Below, piece after piece: positions 49,896-57,862 of a stretch of 64,000 nt of DNA. The notes under the pieces are model-generated. The model made no database searches and had not been told where the DNA came from. It saw nothing but the letters and a program-made list of their open reading frames with translations. Source of the stretch: JAPOXK01 sp965220315 (GTDB lineage: Bacteria > Chloroflexota > Dehalococcoidia > Bin125). Location of the stretch: NCBI GenBank assembly GCA_965220315.1, contig CBDCPP010000001.1, forward strand, positions 558,001 through 622,000, given 5' to 3'. Numbering within the stretch: position 1 is the stretch's first letter; each line of letters begins with the position of its first letter. Both the position numbers and the translations under genes were made by a program.

Positions 49896-50108
49896 CTAGC
49901 GGTACCTCGTGAGATCGTGGATCGCAGCGGGCTCGGTCGTCGGCATCTCCATACCATCCGTCATGGGTCGACTCTCAAGCATCTCTTCGATCACCTGCTG
50001 CCACACCAGCAGGTTTTCATAGGCCGGCACGAGCTGTGCCAAGTCATCCTCGGTCGGTGTAATGTTCCATTCGGCCAGCTTGGCTTGCACGACTGCTCTT
50101 GAATCCAT
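49896..50108 (-). CDS. Small GatC/AtzG-like amidase partner (70 aa)
   Basis: A 70-residue helical protein starting at the ATG at 50108, with GGAGG six bases upstream. The sequence MDSRAVVQAKLAEWNIT followed by LAQLVPAYENLLVWQQVIEEML is a two-helix hairpin like GatC or AtzG, the small subunits that tether amidases. It ends two bases before the amidase start, so the two are co-translated. The longer frame upstream is not used. Confidence 0.65.
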   Translation of the reverse strand: MDSRAVVQAKLAEWNITPTEDDLAQLVPAYENLLVWQQVIEEMLESRPMTDGMEMPTTEPAAIHDLTRYR

Positions 50109-50304
50109 GCGCATCCTCCAGCCTCCGATAGACAAGCCCGCGGCTTCCCGCGTGGCTACAAGGAGGCGGGCGGCAGTGTCCACGGCCATCGGTAGGCTGT
50201 CAAGAAAAGACGGAGATAACGCGCGTGCGCTCGCCCGGCGGGAACTCCAGAGGCGAAGCCACGCGAGATGCGTGCTTCGCCTCACTCAGGATGGAAGGTT
50301 GAAT

Positions 50305-50381
50305 TGGCGACCCCGAGCGGATTTGAACCGCCGATCTCCACCTTGACAGGGTGGCGTGTTAGACCGCTACACCACGGGGCC
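50305..50381 (-). tRNA. tRNA-Asp (GTC anticodon)
   Basis: The minus strand forms a cloverleaf. The acceptor pairs GGCCCCG with CGGGGTC. The D-arm has GTGTAGCGGTCTAAC, the anticodon stem CCACC/GGTGG encloses the loop CTGTCAA with anticodon GTC, and the T-arm carries GGTTCAAATCC. CCA is encoded at 50305-50307. No tRNA neighbours. Confidence 0.96.
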
Positions 50382-50420
50382 AGCCACACCAGTCTACGGA
50401 GCCGTCTGATCAGCGGCAAC

Positions 50421-50684
50421 GTGGGCCATACGTTAGAGAAAAGCCTCCGCATCGGGCTTAGCACTTTTGCTATCCGTCGGCCTGGCTGGGCAGGGCGAAG
50501 TCAGGAGCCAGGGACGGTTTTTGGCTCACGCTGGACCGACGCCGAGCGCGAGGTGCTGGCGACCCTCTACGCCGAGCACGGTCGGCGGGATGCCGTCCGG
50601 CTGTTCGTCGAGGCGAACCCACACCGCACGATCGAGACGGCGCGCTACCAGATCGATCGCAATCTCAGCAAGCGGGTCAGTTAG
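50421..50684 (+). CDS. Small putative DNA-binding (SANT/Myb-like) protein
   Basis: In this frame the C-terminal 52 residues read SRWTDAEREVLATLYAEHGR followed by DAVRLFVEANPHRTIETARYQIDR, resembling a SANT/Myb-type helix bundle (W, spaced hydrophobics, basic last helix). The GTG at 50421 is the only start between the tRNA and that domain, and it has no good ribosome binding site, so the start is uncertain. A decayed copy of its end lies at 51.3 kb. Confidence 0.45.
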   Translation: MGHTLEKSLRIGLSTFAIRRPGWAGRSQEPGTVFGSRWTDAEREVLATLYAEHGRRDAVRLFVEANPHRTIETARYQIDRNLSKRVS

Positions 50685-50731
50685 TCGAATCACTGCTCCC
50701 AAAAGGAGCCCCGGCGCTCGTCGGCCGCTCG

Positions 50732-51244
50732 CTACGGCACCGCCGTGATCGTCCAGGTGCCGTCGTCGTTGTTGGCAGCGGCAAAGCCGTAGTCGTCGAT
50801 TGTGCCGGTGGAGATGCTGAGGCTCGACATGCCGTCGGCGCCGGCAAAGGCCTCGGTATTGAAGTGGCCGAGTTCGCCGCCGTAGAAGTGGCCCAGGCCG
50901 TCGACGACGCAGCCCTCGCCAGCGGCGAGGACCATGCCAGCGGCGCAGTCGGTGTCGTATGCGAGCAACTCCGATGGCTCGCCCAGGATCGCCAGATCGC
51001 CCTCCATCATCGCTTCCAGCTCCGCGAGGACATCAAGCTCGGCCTCGAGGGCTTCGGTCTCGGCCTCAATGGCTTCGGTCTCGGCCAGGAGGGCTTCGGT
51101 CTCGAGAGTTTCGGTCTCGATGACTTCGGTCTCAGCGGTGAGGCCGCCCTCGGCCTGCGCGACCGGCTCAGGCGGCGACTCATCGGAGCCGCAGGCCGCC
51201 AGGGCGACCGCGGCTGCTACAGCGATAACAGACACTCGCAGCAT
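50732..51244 (-). CDS. Acidic repeat lipoprotein (170 aa)
   Basis: A signal peptide with lipobox (LAAC) is followed by a Pro/Ser stretch and then about 50 residues of near-repeats of the pattern E-T-E-A/T-L/I-E-A-E. The C-terminal 75 residues are a compact domain with CAAGMVLAAGEGC and GTWTITAVP. The acidic part is probably helical or coiled. The lipoprotein would sit on the outer face of the membrane. Function unknown. Confidence 0.75.
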   Translation of the reverse strand: MLRVSVIAVAAAVALAACGSDESPPEPVAQAEGGLTAETEVIETETLETEALLAETEAIEAETEALEAELDVLAELEAMMEGDLAILGEPSELLAYDTDCAAGMVLAAGEGCVVDGLGHFYGGELGHFNTEAFAGADGMSSLSISTGTIDDYGFAAANNDDGTWTITAVP

Positions 51245-51300
51245 GGTGGGGAGTTTAACGACCCCTGTTGTGCGGTCAACCAGTGAACCGAAGACACAGC

Positions 51301-51358
51301 CGTCGTGAGGCTGTCCGCTCGCTACCAGATCGACCGGAACCTCAGCAAGCAGGCCTAG
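51301..51358 (+). pseudogene. Decayed partial copy of the SANT-like gene tail
   Basis: The bases give RREAVR, corresponding to RRDAVRL of the gene at 50421-50684, then jump to a segment coding ARYQIDRNLSKQA and stop, matching ARYQIDRNLSKRVS at that gene's end. The two matches are in different frames because of an internal deletion. It is therefore a duplicate with a deletion. Confidence 0.6.
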
Positions 51359-51638
51359 CAGCCACCTCGTCGCCTTCCCGTGGAGCAGTACGGCCGTCCC
51401 CAGCGCCGCAAAGAGGCATGGTTGGCTCTGACCGCATCGTAATCAGCGCCTCATACCGCGTGTCCATAGCCGAGGGGGAAGGCTCCGGCTGCGAGGCCGG
51501 GGGCTCCTTCATTACTGCTTATTCCATTAGTCGGCCTACAGCCTGCGAGAGCCTGCCGCGACCCCGTACAGTCCTATAGTGTGGATAAAGATAGCGCTTA
51601 CCAGCGAAATCTCTCGCTTGGCGCTGTAGGAGACGTCC

Positions 51639-52112
51639 ATGGACGCGCCCACAGGTCCATACCTAATCGCCGCTTGCCTCTGTGAGAAAGTCCTCGTAGA
51701 GCAAGATGGCGTGCATTCCCTTGTGCGGATCGTCGACCGAATCACCCATCGTGAGGCTGGACCCAACGCGACCGAGGAGATGCCATCGATCCATTATCCG
51801 CTCCACTTATTCATCAGTCTGAAGCCAGGTGGAACGCTCGGGAGCTACCAGATCATCGTTCGAATGATGAAGCCAGACGGCTCAACCCAGCCGATTGGAC
51901 AGATACCAGTCGCGTTCCACGGGGGTGAGGATCAAGGGGCAAGCTTGGTAGTGGTACTTCAAGCTGAGTACACACTACAAGGACTGTATTGGTTCGAGAT
52001 CTACTGGGAGCAGATTCAAGAGGGGAACCTCCTCACGAAAGTTCCTCTTCGCTTGCTCTACCTTCGAGCGGGCGGGGTCGCGTCTCAAAGTAGCGACCCC
52101 CCTAAGTCGTGA
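51639..52112 (+). CDS. Conserved-looking hypothetical protein (DUF6941-like)
   Basis: A 157-residue soluble protein. The N-terminus PYLIAACLCEKVLVEQDGVHSL, then VRIVDRITHRE, resembles small proteins reading CEKVLxEKDGVxSLIRIVD that I recall as a DUF6941-type family. The rest is beta-rich, with FISLKPGG and a final LRLLYLRAGG. It is convergent with the next gene, overlapping by 11 bases. Function unknown. Confidence 0.65.
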   Translation: MDAPTGPYLIAACLCEKVLVEQDGVHSLVRIVDRITHREAGPNATEEMPSIHYPLHLFISLKPGGTLGSYQIIVRMMKPDGSTQPIGQIPVAFHGGEDQGASLVVVLQAEYTLQGLYWFEIYWEQIQEGNLLTKVPLRLLYLRAGGVASQSSDPPKS

Positions 52113-52470
52113 AAGATAGAGTTCCGACCGGAGTAAACGACTGGGCATCCCCAAGAGACTCTCGGATGGTGTTCACACTTGTAGTCACCGCCTGGGGCTT
52201 CAACGCGATATCTTCATACGCCAGCGCGACGAGCCTACCCCGGTACGTTGGCAGGTCGATGAGGCCGTCGGCGAATTCGCTCACCAGCATCTCTAGGTTC
52301 CCGACGATATCGGCGGCTGGACTAGTTTGCGCGTCCTTCCCAGACCAATCGATCAAGGCGACGAAGTCAGCGAGAGCAGTGACGTCGACCGATCCTTCGC
52401 CAAGAGCAGCATCGATCCGGCTCAGGACGACTTCTGGTTTAAGTCCTTGGATCTGAATGGTGTTGCTCAT
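52102..52470 (-). CDS. Hypothetical protein (122 aa)
   Basis: An ATG at 52470 opens 122 residues without helices long enough to be membrane segments. The sequence is acidic and has alternating helix and strand propensity. It overlaps the preceding convergent gene by 11 bases. I do not recognise it. Its composition is close to that of its neighbours, which supports coding. Confidence 0.6.
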   Translation of the reverse strand: MSNTIQIQGLKPEVVLSRIDAALGEGSVDVTALADFVALIDWSGKDAQTSPAADIVGNLEMLVSEFADGLIDLPTYRGRLVALAYEDIALKPQAVTTSVNTIRESLGDAQSFTPVGTLSFTT

Positions 52471-52771
52471 AGTGGTTTCCGATGAAGAGCTAGCCCGCCT
52501 TTGGTCTCAGCACAATGTGGATGCAAAGCTCGACAGTGGCTTACTCTACACCGAAGAAGTGGAGGGTAAGCGAGCCCCCGCGACAAATCCGCTCTATGAC
52601 GGCTGCACCTCACGCATCCTTAAGGTCAAGACTGCTCGTCATCATCAGCATATCGGTACCCTCCACGAAATACGCCACGCGGATGGCTCCCCGACCGGAC
52701 ACCGCCACGCTGCAGACTACACGCTCCCTGATTGTTCACGCGTCCGCCGTCGGCAGCCACAGGAACGGTAA
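52457..52771 (+). CDS. Hypothetical ORF divergent to the previous gene
   Basis: From the ATG at 52457 (or the GTG at 52472) 104 residues are open. The middle KTARHHQHIGTLHEIRHADG is His-rich and reads like a real protein, and DYTLPDCSRVRRRQP follows. It starts inside the 5' end of the divergent gene, and there is no strong ribosome binding site. Coding is uncertain. Confidence 0.35.
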   Translation: MVLLIVVSDEELARLWSQHNVDAKLDSGLLYTEEVEGKRAPATNPLYDGCTSRILKVKTARHHQHIGTLHEIRHADGSPTGHRHAADYTLPDCSRVRRRQPQER

Positions 52772-53001
52772 CGCATAGCCTGACGTGGGCCGACCTCCTT
52801 TTACTTACCATGAGCGCCCGCGCCCCAGCGTGGCCCTGGCCTGTGAAGGGGCGAATTTACTGGCCCGACAGTGGACCGCGACCGTCCGATTTAGACTCCC
52901 TCCAGATGGGGGAGGCCCCTCGGGGTGGTCGACCAGAAAAGCCTCCGTATACTGATATTGGTATTGCGAGCGAGCGAGCCAGTTCTAGTGGAGGTGTGGA
53001 C
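52772..53001. other. Intergenic region before the tail-anchored basic protein
   Basis: About 230 bases. It includes the short inverted arms CCTCC and GGAGG around 52900 and a TATACT-like hexamer near 52950, but I could not find a matching -35. No gene seen. Confidence 0.35.
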
Positions 53002-53394
53002 GTGGCGAAGGGGAAGCGTGGCCGTCCCCAAGGAGTAAGCGGGGGACAGCGCGGCGGCGGGACACTGCCGGGGCGGCGGGGTAAGAAGCGAGCACGAGGC
53101 GGCAGCCCACAGCAGGCTGCAGAACTTCCCACTGCCGCTCCAAGCGCGGCACAGATACCGGCCGGAAGTTCACTCTTTGGCGGTGCTGTAGCAGCCCCGC
53201 CGCACGCCGTTGGGCGGCCTCGGCAACGTGAAATACGCCGGGGCGGTCCGCGTGCTGCAGAGGAGCGATTTCCGCGCCGCCGCTTGGCGCCACTCGATTT
53301 CAGTTATATGCGGCGGGACCTGGTTTGGGTCGGCGCGACCAGCGTTGCCAGTGTCGGACTGGTGCTCGTGCTCTGGATCGTGCTGCGGGTCTGA
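53002..53394 (+). CDS. Basic N-terminal domain with C-terminal membrane anchor (130 aa)
   Basis: The start is GTG at 53002, with GGAGGTG seven bases upstream. Residues 1-35 are Arg/Gly/Lys-rich, the middle is Ala/Pro-rich, and the last helix (about 106-129, LVWVGATSVASVGLVLVLWIV) is a tail anchor. Such layouts occur in envelope-associated proteins or nucleic-acid tethers. The basic region may bind nucleic acid. It is convergent with the fabZ gene. Confidence 0.55.
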   Translation: MAKGKRGRPQGVSGGQRGGGTLPGRRGKKRARGGSPQQAAELPTAAPSAAQIPAGSSLFGGAVAAPPHAVGRPRQREIRRGGPRAAEERFPRRRLAPLDFSYMRRDLVWVGATSVASVGLVLVLWIVLRV

Positions 53395-53399
53395 GGCTG

Positions 53400-53864
53400 T
53401 CAGCTCGCTGTTTTCGCTTCATCGACAAGAGCGAAAGTGAGCTTGCCTTCAGCGGCGATGTCACCGTCCACGGTAGCCACTGCCGTGGCGCGTCCTATCG
53501 GGCCACGCAGCCGCTCGAGCGTGACCTCGAGTCGAAGCTGGTCCCCAGGTGTGACCTGGCGCCGGAAGCGGACCTTGTCGATCCCCGCGAAGAGTCCCAG
53601 TTTTCCTTTGTTATCGGGGTGGCTGAGCGCTGCGACTGCACCGACTTGGGCCAGCGCTTCGACGATCAGGACGCCGGGCATAATGGGCCGCCCGGGGAAG
53701 TGGCCGCGGAAGAACCACTCGTCGGCGCTAACGTTCTTGATGCCAACAGCGCGCTTCCCCTCCTCGACTTCGATCACGCGATCAACGAAGAGAAAGGGGA
53801 AGCGGTGGGGAATGATCGCCTCAATGGCTTGATTATCGAGGTTGGTGTTGCTGTTTAAAGTCAC
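53400..53864 (-). CDS. fabZ: 3-hydroxyacyl-ACP dehydratase
   Basis: A 154-residue hot-dog-fold enzyme of fatty-acid synthesis. The catalytic H55 is in FRGHFPGRPIMPGV and E69 is in IVEALAQ. The start is GTG at 53864, whose GTGA overlaps the stop of the PHP gene upstream, so translation is coupled. An in-frame extension to 53900 is not needed. It is the last gene of the rny-ymdB-PHP-fabZ series. Confidence 0.93.
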   Translation of the reverse strand: MTLNSNTNLDNQAIEAIIPHRFPFLFVDRVIEVEEGKRAVGIKNVSADEWFFRGHFPGRPIMPGVLIVEALAQVGAVAALSHPDNKGKLGLFAGIDKVRFRRQVTPGDQLRLEVTLERLRGPIGRATAVATVDGDIAAEGKLTFALVDEAKTAS

Positions 53865-54736
53865 GATGTTTCCCGCTCTGGCTGGGCCGTCGCTTGCCAC
53901 CGAGCTTCCAGGCCATCTACGAACTGATCGACTTTGGCGTCTTCAAAGGGAATGTCGCCGGGGTTGCGCTCGTCGTCGTGGATCCCGTGATAGTCGGAGC
54001 CGCCGCTGGCGATCAGGTCTGTGCTCTCGGCGAGCGTGGCGAACGTATCGATCTCTTCCAGGGATAGGTTTTTGTAGTACACCTCAAGGCCGGCGAGTCC
54101 TGCGGGCTTGAGCGCCGTCACTGCCTCCGCTGGGTTCGGCAGGAAGCAGGGATGCGCGAGCACGGCGACGCCGCCTGCGGCACGGATCAGCTCAATGGCA
54201 CTGCGTGGCGGTAGTTTCTCGCGCTCTGCGGCAGCGGGACCGTCGTCGTGGAGGTAGCGGTCGAACGCATCTCTGACCGATGCGACGTATCCCTGTTCGA
54301 CCATCGCTTGGGCGATATGAGGACGCCCCACGGCGGCTGGACCGGCGATCGCGAGGAGGCGCTCCCAGCCGAGTGGCATTCCCAGCGCAGTCAGCTTCTC
54401 CAGCATGACACGCCCTCGCTGTTGTCGGCCGACGCGGTAGGCGTGGAGTTGATCTTGAAATGCGCTATTCGCAAGGACGGCAGTTACCGAGGGGAAGTAA
54501 CCCAAGAGATGGTAGTCAGCGCCGTCGTCGCCGTCCGCGGAGAGTTCGACGCCGGCGATGAGACGAACGTTGGCCGGGCGTGCTGCGGCCTCTGCCTCTG
54601 CGAGGCCTGCTGTAGTGTCGTGGTCGGTTACGGCGAGGATTTCGACACCATTGGCGGCTGCCTGCTTGACCAACTCAGTGGGTGCGAGGATTCCATCGGA
54701 GTGGCGTGTGTGGGTGTGGAAGTCGCCCAGCGCCAT
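53861..54736 (-). CDS. PHP-domain phosphoesterase
   Basis: A 291-residue metal-dependent PHP protein of the YciV/TrpH type (3',5'-nucleotide or RNA-phosphate targets). FHTHTRHSDG is near the N-terminus, VTDHDT and VELSA follow, VAVLAHPC comes later, and the SDYHG motif is near the end. The ATG at 54736 overlaps the stop of the preceding metallophosphoesterase by one base. Confidence 0.92.
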   Translation of the reverse strand: MALGDFHTHTRHSDGILAPTELVKQAAANGVEILAVTDHDTTAGLAEAEAAARPANVRLIAGVELSADGDDGADYHLLGYFPSVTAVLANSAFQDQLHAYRVGRQQRGRVMLEKLTALGMPLGWERLLAIAGPAAVGRPHIAQAMVEQGYVASVRDAFDRYLHDDGPAAAEREKLPPRSAIELIRAAGGVAVLAHPCFLPNPAEAVTALKPAGLAGLEVYYKNLSLEEIDTFATLAESTDLIASGGSDYHGIHDDERNPGDIPFEDAKVDQFVDGLEARWQATAQPERETS

Positions 54737-55530
54737 CAAGAGCCTGTGGTTTCTGTGACCGACGGGTCCCATACGCGGTCCATGCGTTCGATCGACCGAG
54801 CACGTCCATTGTTTTCGTCTAGGTCGATGAGGACTGCCCCGAACACAGCCGGTCCCTTCTCAGCGGGAGGCAGACGGGTGGGGAGGCCGGTGCGGAAGCG
54901 TGTGAGGACTGCGTCGGCTTCCGCGCCGATTACGGAGTCGCGTGCGCCGCACATCCCCAGATCGGTCACGTAAGCGGTGCCCTGGGGCAGTAGACGCGCG
55001 TCCGCTGTCGGGACGTGCGTGTGCGTGCCCACGACGGCAGTGACCCGGCCGTCGAGGTGCCAGCCGAGAGCCTGCTTCTCGGAAGTGGCCTCGGCATGGA
55101 AATCCACCAGTACGGGCAGGCCCTCAGGCAGTTCGCCGAGGAGAGTATCCACAGTGCGGAAAGGGTCATCCAGCGCGTCCATGAAGGTACGGCCGATAAG
55201 GTTGATGATTGCCAGCCGCTCGCTCTGCCAAACGCCCTTGCCGGGAACCCCCGGGGGGTAGTTGGCCGGGCGAAGCGCGGGCAGGTCTGAGTCGAGCAGG
55301 GGCACGAACTCAGGATAGGCCCAAGTATGGTTGCCCCCGCTGACGACATCCACTCCGGCGACGAGGAGTTCTTGGACCGTCGCCTCTGTTGTGCCGCGAC
55401 CGTGCGCGAGGTTTTCGCCGTTGGCGACGACGAAATCGATCGAGAACTCTTCGCGCAGCGTGGGTAACAATGCCCCGACGGCCCGGCGCCCGGCCTTGCC
55501 GACGACGTCACCGACTAGCAGAACTCGCAT
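54736..55530 (-). CDS. ymdB: YmdB/TIGR00282-type metallophosphoesterase
   Basis: A 264-residue calcineurin-like phosphatase. LVGDVVGKAGR begins it, NGENLAHGRG and GGNHTWA follow, DFHAEATSEKQALGW is central, and VVGTHTHVPTAD holds late metal ligands. Known members hydrolyse 2',3'-cAMP or interact with RNase Y. Its gene follows rny directly, as in Firmicutes. Confidence 0.94.
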   Translation of the reverse strand: MRVLLVGDVVGKAGRRAVGALLPTLREEFSIDFVVANGENLAHGRGTTEATVQELLVAGVDVVSGGNHTWAYPEFVPLLDSDLPALRPANYPPGVPGKGVWQSERLAIINLIGRTFMDALDDPFRTVDTLLGELPEGLPVLVDFHAEATSEKQALGWHLDGRVTAVVGTHTHVPTADARLLPQGTAYVTDLGMCGARDSVIGAEADAVLTRFRTGLPTRLPPAEKGPAVFGAVLIDLDENNGRARSIERMDRVWDPSVTETTGS

Positions 55531-55536
55531 GCGACG

Positions 55537-57021
55537 CTAGCGCGCATATTCGGAGGCGCGTGTCTCCCGCAGCACGGTAACCCGAATCTGCCCTGGGTAT
55601 TGGAGGTTCTCCTCGATTTTTTTACTGATATCTCGCGCCAGCTGCATCGCTTCGAGATCGTCCACCTGATCTGGCTTCACGGCGACACGAACTTCGCGCC
55701 CCGCCTGAATCGCGAAGCATCGCTCCACGCCGTCGAACGAACTCGCGATCGATTCGAGTGCTTCGAGGCGTTTGACATAGTGCTCGAATGAATCTCGCCG
55801 GGCGCCTGGGCGGCCTCCGGAGATCGAGTCTGATAGTTGGACGATAATCGCCTCCACGGAGCTGGGTTCGACCTCTTCGTGGTGGGCTTCAATGCAGTGC
55901 GCAATGGGATCAGACAGTTTGAAGCGTCGGGCAATATCGGCGCCGATCATTGCGTGCGTGCCCTCGACATCGTGATCGACGGCTTTTCCGAGGTCGTGCA
56001 AAAGGGCGCCGCGCCGGGCAACTTCGACATCGGCGCCTACCTCATGCGCGATCATCGCGGCGATGTGCGCCGTCTCCACGGCGTGTCGTAACTGATTCTG
56101 ACCATAGGAGGTGCGATAGCGTAATCGGCCGAAGATGTCGAGAAGTTCACGTGGCAAGCCAGGACAACTCGCTTCCAAAGAGGCCGCTTCACCCGCCTCT
56201 TTGATTACCGTATTCACTTCCCTTTCCGCCTTCTCGACGGCTTCTTCCACGCGGGTTGGGTGGATACGGCCGTCCTGGACAAGTCGTGATAGCGCGATCC
56301 GACCGATCTCGCGACGGACTGGATCGAAGGCGGATAGCGTCACCGCGTCCGGCGTGTCATCAATGATCAGATCGCAGCCGGTTGCGGCTTCGAGCGCGCG
56401 AATATTGCGTCCTTCGCGGCCAATGATCCGCCCCTTCATCTCATCACTGGGAATGGGAACGACGGAAACGGTGCTCTCAGTCGTCACCTCTGAGGTGACG
56501 CGCTGCATTGCTCCGGCCAGGATGTGGCGGACGCGCTGGTCGGCCTCGTCCTTGATCGTTCCTTCGACTTGGTGCATTCGGCGAACAGCGTCATCGCGAA
56601 CTTCCGCTTCGACACGATCGAGGAGGAGTTCGCGTGCTTCGGCCGTCGATAGCTGACCTAGCTGTTCGAGCCGTTGCCGTTCTTGCTCGAACAGACTTTC
56701 GAGTTCATCTTCTTGCTCCTGGAGCGTGCGCTCGTAGTCCCGCTGTCGCTGCTCACGCCGGTCGAGGTCTGTTTCTTTCCGGTCCAGCGTCTCGCCACGC
56801 TTTGCCAGCCGGTTTTCTTGCCTCTCGACTTGCGCTCGAAGCTCGCGCGCTTCGGCTTGCGAATCTTGGCGCAGCTTGAGCACTTGCTCCTGCGCTTCCA
56901 GAATTCGCGACTTTGCCTCTTGCTCAGCCCGCTCGACGGTGGCATCCGCGGTGCGGCGCGCCTGTTCGCGCGAGTCGGGTCCACTCGCAATCCCCAGGAG
57001 CCGCTTGAGGGCTCCCCACAT
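55537..57021 (-). CDS. rny: Ribonuclease Y (no N-terminal membrane helix)
   Basis: A 494-residue endoribonuclease. A long coiled coil occupies about 20-160, a KH domain with GREGRNIRALE is near 200, and an HD domain carries the HDLGK motif near 340. The N-terminus reads MWGALKRLLGIASGPDS and has no hydrophobic helix, whereas typical RNase Y starts with a membrane anchor. It may be cytosolic or held by partners. It controls mRNA turnover. Confidence 0.93.
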   Translation of the reverse strand: MWGALKRLLGIASGPDSREQARRTADATVERAEQEAKSRILEAQEQVLKLRQDSQAEARELRAQVERQENRLAKRGETLDRKETDLDRREQRQRDYERTLQEQEDELESLFEQERQRLEQLGQLSTAEARELLLDRVEAEVRDDAVRRMHQVEGTIKDEADQRVRHILAGAMQRVTSEVTTESTVSVVPIPSDEMKGRIIGREGRNIRALEAATGCDLIIDDTPDAVTLSAFDPVRREIGRIALSRLVQDGRIHPTRVEEAVEKAEREVNTVIKEAGEAASLEASCPGLPRELLDIFGRLRYRTSYGQNQLRHAVETAHIAAMIAHEVGADVEVARRGALLHDLGKAVDHDVEGTHAMIGADIARRFKLSDPIAHCIEAHHEEVEPSSVEAIIVQLSDSISGGRPGARRDSFEHYVKRLEALESIASSFDGVERCFAIQAGREVRVAVKPDQVDDLEAMQLARDISKKIEENLQYPGQIRVTVLRETRASEYAR

Positions 57022-57163
57022 GCTGGTACGTCCTTACACTCGCATGTCACACTTACGATGTTGTGCGGCCCGCTGTCGAGTCGCTCGACAATAATATGCG
57101 GCGTTCCCACAAGCAGCAAGAAAAGCGCGATGGGCTAGATAAGTAAGTAAAGGAGGCTTGCCG

Positions 57164-57862
57164 CTAGCGAGTCTCGATGTCGCCTTTGACCTCTCGTGAT
57201 TCCCAGGCGGATCTCAGAGCGCGCTGCGCCACCTCGTATGGGAAACCGCGTCGAACCAGCATGGCGCCGCTGCGGCGCGCGTACGTCTGCCAATTACCCT
57301 GGAAGCGCCTTGCAGCCTTGTGAGCCAGTTGCATGGCTAGCTCGTCATCGGAGATTTCAGCGGTGGCCGCTGCCGCGATGGTTGACGCGACGCCCTTGGC
57401 AGCCAACTCCGCCCGGATCATCCGTGCGGCAAGCGGGCGCGCACGAACTCGTTCTTCAGTCCAGTACCGGGCGAAAGCTGCATCATCAATGAGACCCCGC
57501 TCTCGTAGTGAGGCCACGACCTCTTTGGCGACGGCCGCCTGAACGGTGCGCTGCTTGAGGCGCGCGAGGAGCTCCGACTCGCTGCGAGGCCGTTGTGCGA
57601 GTAGCTTCTCTGCGATCGCCTCTGCGGTGTGTAGCGCTGCGCGTTGGCGCAGTCGGTCTAAGACCTGCGGACTAACAATGTCACCGACGGCGAAGTGGGA
57701 GGCGAGTTCGAAGCTACGGTCGCATTCAAGAGGCAAGGCGCTGTCAAAAGAGATGGTCACACGGCCGCGCCACCGTCGGATCTCCGTGACGCGTGCCTCA
57801 ACCGCTTGAGCGTCGAAGTCGGCCCCTAGTGATTCACTTGCAGCCATCCGTGGATGCTGCAC
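57164..57862 (-). CDS. recX: RecX family regulator of RecA
   Basis: A 232-residue helical-repeat protein. KLLAQRPRSESELLARLKQR, LRERGLIDDAAFARYWTEER, RMIRAELAAKGV and RRGFPYEVAQRALRS are the RecX three-helix repeats. An N-terminal 50-residue beta-rich extension (VTISFDSALPL) precedes them, as in actinobacterial and deinococcal forms. The start is GTG at 57862, right after the recA stop, or ATG 15 bases on. Confidence 0.9.
   Translation of the reverse strand: MQHPRMAASESLGADFDAQAVEARVTEIRRWRGRVTISFDSALPLECDRSFELASHFAVGDIVSPQVLDRLRQRAALHTAEAIAEKLLAQRPRSESELLARLKQRTVQAAVAKEVVASLRERGLIDDAAFARYWTEERVRARPLAARMIRAELAAKGVASTIAAAATAEISDDELAMQLAHKAARRFQGNWQTYARRSGAMLVRRGFPYEVAQRALRSAWESREVKGDIETR

Noticed and set aside
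50268..50420. N-terminal extension of the SANT-like frame back to 50268.
   Set aside because: It runs through the tRNA-Asp gene on the other strand and is not protein-like.
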